A stretch of DNA of 6,568 nucleotides from Flavobacteriales bacterium UBA6969 (GTDB lineage: Bacteria; Bacteroidota; Bacteroidia; Flavobacteriales_D; Sanyastnellaceae), in the NCBI GenBank assembly GCA_002448555.1, contig DJYV01000106.1, positions 6,583 through 13,150 of the forward strand. Reading direction: 5' to 3'. Below are positions 4,955 to 6,568 of this stretch, piece after piece. The position numbers were made by a program, and so were the translations under genes. How positions within the stretch are numbered: the stretch's first letter is position 1; the number at the start of each line of letters is the position of its first letter. The notes under the pieces were generated by a model. That model was given only the letters and a program-made list of their open reading frames with translations. It did no database searches and was not told the origin of the DNA.

Positions 4955-6085
4955 ATGGTTCAATCACGCGAGCAAAAAGTACCCGCTGTCCTCATTCTGG
5001 CAGACGGTACGCGCTTTGAAGGGAAATCGGCCGGCGCCATTGGAACGACGACCGGTGAGATTGCCTTTAATACCGGAATCTACGGCTACCAAGAAATCTT
5101 CACGGATCCGAGCTACTTGCGCCAAATTTTGGTGATGGCCACGGCCCACGTGGGGAACTACGGTGTGCACGACGCGGAAGTCGAGTCGGACCGGGTGCAA
5201 ATCGCAGGATTGGTGACCAAAAACTTTTCCTCCATTGCCAGCCGAGTGGGCGGCAGTGGGGCTTTGCAAGACTACATGGACCGCGATGGCGTCGTGGGAA
5301 TTTGCGACGTGGATACCCGTGCGCTGGTGCGTCACATCCGGCAGAAGGGTGCGATGAATGCCATCATTTGCAGCGACGACACGGATGAGGCAGAACTCAA
5401 GCGTCAATTAGACCAGGTTCCTTCGATGGAGGGGCTCGAGCTCAGCAGTGAGGTCACCTGTTCAGAGGCTTATGTCGCCACGCCGGCTGCCGGAACAGAG
5501 AAGGGGTTGAAGGTGGCTCTGCTTGACCTGGGTGTCAAAAAGAACATCGTCCGATGCCTCACGGAGCGCGGGTGTGAAGTGCACGTTTTCCCGATGCAGG
5601 CATCGGTGGAGGAAATGCTTGCCATCGAGCCGGATGGCATTATGTTGTCCAACGGCCCCGGTGACCCCGGTGCGATGCCAGAGACGGTCGAAAAGGTCAA
5701 AGCACTCGTCGAGGCCGACTGCAGCGTATTCGGTATCTGCCTTGGTCACCAGGTATTGGCGTTGAGCCAAGGATTGAAGACGGTGAAGATGTTCAACGGC
5801 CACCGCGGCGTGAACCACCCCATTAAGAACCTCATTACGGGCAAGGCCGAGATCACATCGCAAAACCACGGATTCGTCGTGGACCGCGAATCCTTGGATG
5901 CCCATCCGGACGTGGAATTGACCCACATCCATTTGAATGACAATACGGTTGCAGGTATTGCGTTGAATGGACGCCCAGTCTTCTCGGTGCAGTACCATCC
6001 GGAGGCCTCAGCGGGACCGCACGACAGCCGGTACCTGTTCGACCAATTCGTGGCGAACATGGAACAGGCGGCCGTGCCTGCGTGA
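4955..6085 (+). CDS. carA: Carbamoyl-phosphate synthase small (glutamine amidotransferase) subunit
   Basis: CarA hydrolyses glutamine and channels ammonia to CarB, which makes carbamoyl phosphate for pyrimidines and arginine in the cytosol. The product is 376 residues (E. coli 382). The N-terminal small-chain domain (about 8-140) includes LADGTRFEGKSAG, TTTGEIAFNTGIYGYQEIFT, DPSYLRQILVMATAHVGNYG and DVDTRALVRHIR. The class I glutaminase domain (about 186-370) carries LSNGPGDPG, the nucleophile Cys262 in FGICLGHQVLALSQG, SQNHGF, and His348/Glu350 in VQYHPEAS, so the catalytic triad is complete. I chose ATG 4955 because the homologous region begins a few residues later. The in-frame ATG at 4823 would place the terminator hairpin inside the coding region and add 44 residues unlike CarA. 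No carB is in the window. eno follows after 100 bases. Confidence 0.97.
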   Translation: MVQSREQKVPAVLILADGTRFEGKSAGAIGTTTGEIAFNTGIYGYQEIFTDPSYLRQILVMATAHVGNYGVHDAEVESDRVQIAGLVTKNFSSIASRVGGSGALQDYMDRDGVVGICDVDTRALVRHIRQKGAMNAIICSDDTDEAELKRQLDQVPSMEGLELSSEVTCSEAYVATPAAGTEKGLKVALLDLGVKKNIVRCLTERGCEVHVFPMQASVEEMLAIEPDGIMLSNGPGDPGAMPETVEKVKALVEADCSVFGICLGHQVLALSQGLKTVKMFNGHRGVNHPIKNLITGKAEITSQNHGFVVDRESLDAHPDVELTHIHLNDNTVAGIALNGRPVFSVQYHPEASAGPHDSRYLFDQFVANMEQAAVPA

Positions 6086-6185
6086 TTCCCTGTTGATTCA
6101 GTAACTTCACGGCGGTTTTACGACCAGGATTTGGAAATGACCCCAATCCCAGCGCCTGCGTGCGTATCCACTTTCCATCATTGAC
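6086..6185 (+). other. carA-eno intergenic gap without a recognised signal
   Basis: I see no perfect stem with a T-run that would act as a terminator, and no TAnnTTTG box. The nearest candidate (AGGATTTG, 6126-6133) misses the two most important bases and has no suitably spaced -33 partner. The gap may hold a divergent promoter for eno, or carA and eno may be co-transcribed. No Shine-Dalgarno motif precedes the eno ATG. Confidence 0.4.
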
Positions 6186-6568
6186 ATGAGCTACATTGAT
6201 CAAATCCAAGCCCGCCAAATCCTTGATTCGCGCGGCAATCCCACCCTCGAAGTAGACGTCGTCACGGGCGACGGCAGCATGGGCCGTGCAGCGGTACCAT
6301 CCGGTGCATCGACAGGCATCCACGAAGCCGTTGAATTGCGCGATGGCGGTTCTGAATGGATGGGCAAAGGCGTGACCCAAGCGGTTGACAATGTCAACGA
6401 TGTGCTCGCCGACGAACTGTTGGGCTTCGACGTGTTTGATCAGCGTGCCATCGATCAAGCTATGATTGACCTCGACGGCACGAGCAACAAAGGCAAGATT
6501 GGAGCGAACGCCATCCTCGGCGTTTCCTTGGCCGCAGCCCACGCCGCAGCGGAATGCGCAGGACAGCC
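6186..6568 (+). CDS. eno: Enolase, N-terminal part (3' end outside window)
   Basis: Enolase interconverts 2-phosphoglycerate and phosphoenolpyruvate in glycolysis and gluconeogenesis, acting as a cytosolic Mg-dependent enzyme. The first 127 residues of about 430 are present and cover nearly the whole N-terminal enolase domain. They begin MSYIDQIQARQILDSRGNPT and include the mobile active-site loop AAVPSGASTG with Ser42, HEAVELRDGG, QAMIDLDGTSNKGKIGANAI and LGVSLAAAHAAA. The ATG at 6186 gives the usual enolase start. The frame stays open to the window end, and the last two bases (CC) begin an incomplete codon. The position after rplQ-carA is familiar from flavobacterial genomes. Confidence 0.97.
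   Translation, partial: MSYIDQIQARQILDSRGNPTLEVDVVTGDGSMGRAAVPSGASTGIHEAVELRDGGSEWMGKGVTQAVDNVNDVLADELLGFDVFDQRAIDQAMIDLDGTSNKGKIGANAILGVSLAAAHAAAECAGQ

Noticed and set aside
4414..4967. Long open frames in another + phase (4414-4887) and on the - strand (4420-4956 and 4467-4967) rich in Leu/Arg, Gln or Ser/Gly repeats
   Set aside because: They overlie the bL17 repeat array, where a 30-bp period without stops keeps several frames open. Their sequences are low-complexity mirrors of the array, and the - strand frames would also cross the terminator.
6126..6133. AGGATTTG as a possible -7 promoter element for eno
   Set aside because: It lacks the TA of TAnnTTTG and has no TTG at a suitable distance, so I could not support it.
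5853..6542. A 229-codon open frame on the - strand across the carA end and eno start
   Set aside because: It is antisense to two well-identified genes and has no recognisable domain. It looks like a by-product of GC-rich codons on the opposite strand.

Overview
The window is the 3' part of a bacterial ribosomal-protein superoperon, followed by two housekeeping metabolic genes, all on the + strand. The order is secY (3' end), map, infA, rpmJ, rpsM, rpsK, rpsD, rpoA, rplQ, a strong intrinsic terminator, carA, and eno (5' end). Every gene is recognisable from its protein sequence and intact, apart from the two cut by the window edges. I see no mobile element, CRISPR array, tRNA, rRNA or sign of horizontal transfer. 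No stretch longer than 300 bases lacks a gene. The largest gaps are 146 bases (rplQ-carA) and 100 bases (carA-eno).

The organism is most likely a member of the Bacteroidota, probably a flavobacterium-like lineage. Four things point there. The rplQ-carA-eno order is familiar from flavobacteria. A TAnnTTTG-type -7 box lies before carA. Convincing Shine-Dalgarno sequences are missing before all ten visible starts, even those of ribosomal-protein genes. The bL36 is zinc-free and the bL17 carries a basic-then-acidic C-terminal tail. Having map between secY and infA together with carA-eno after rplQ may indicate an early-branching flavobacterial group; this rests on remembered gene orders and is an inference.

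Positions 1-4808 are a tightly packed unit with gaps of 4 to 49 bases. It encodes the protein-export channel (SecY), N-terminal methionine removal (Map), translation initiation (IF-1), ribosomal proteins bL36, uS13, uS11, uS4 and bL17, and the RNA polymerase alpha subunit, so it couples transcription, translation and export. A 12-bp terminator hairpin at 4832-4859 with a U-rich tail closes it. A promoter-like element then precedes carA (glutaminase subunit of carbamoyl-phosphate synthase, for arginine and pyrimidines), which is followed by eno (enolase, glycolysis).

No new biological system is evident. The most unusual item is the C-terminal tail of bL17. It has seven exact-length 10-residue Pro/Ala/Glu repeats, encoded by 30-bp units that include a recent-looking 90-bp-period duplication, which makes the protein 246 residues, roughly twice the usual core. 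Secondary points are a possible leaderless carA transcript, a compact hairpin between rpsM and rpsK, and a lysine in SecY at the position of E. coli Arg357.
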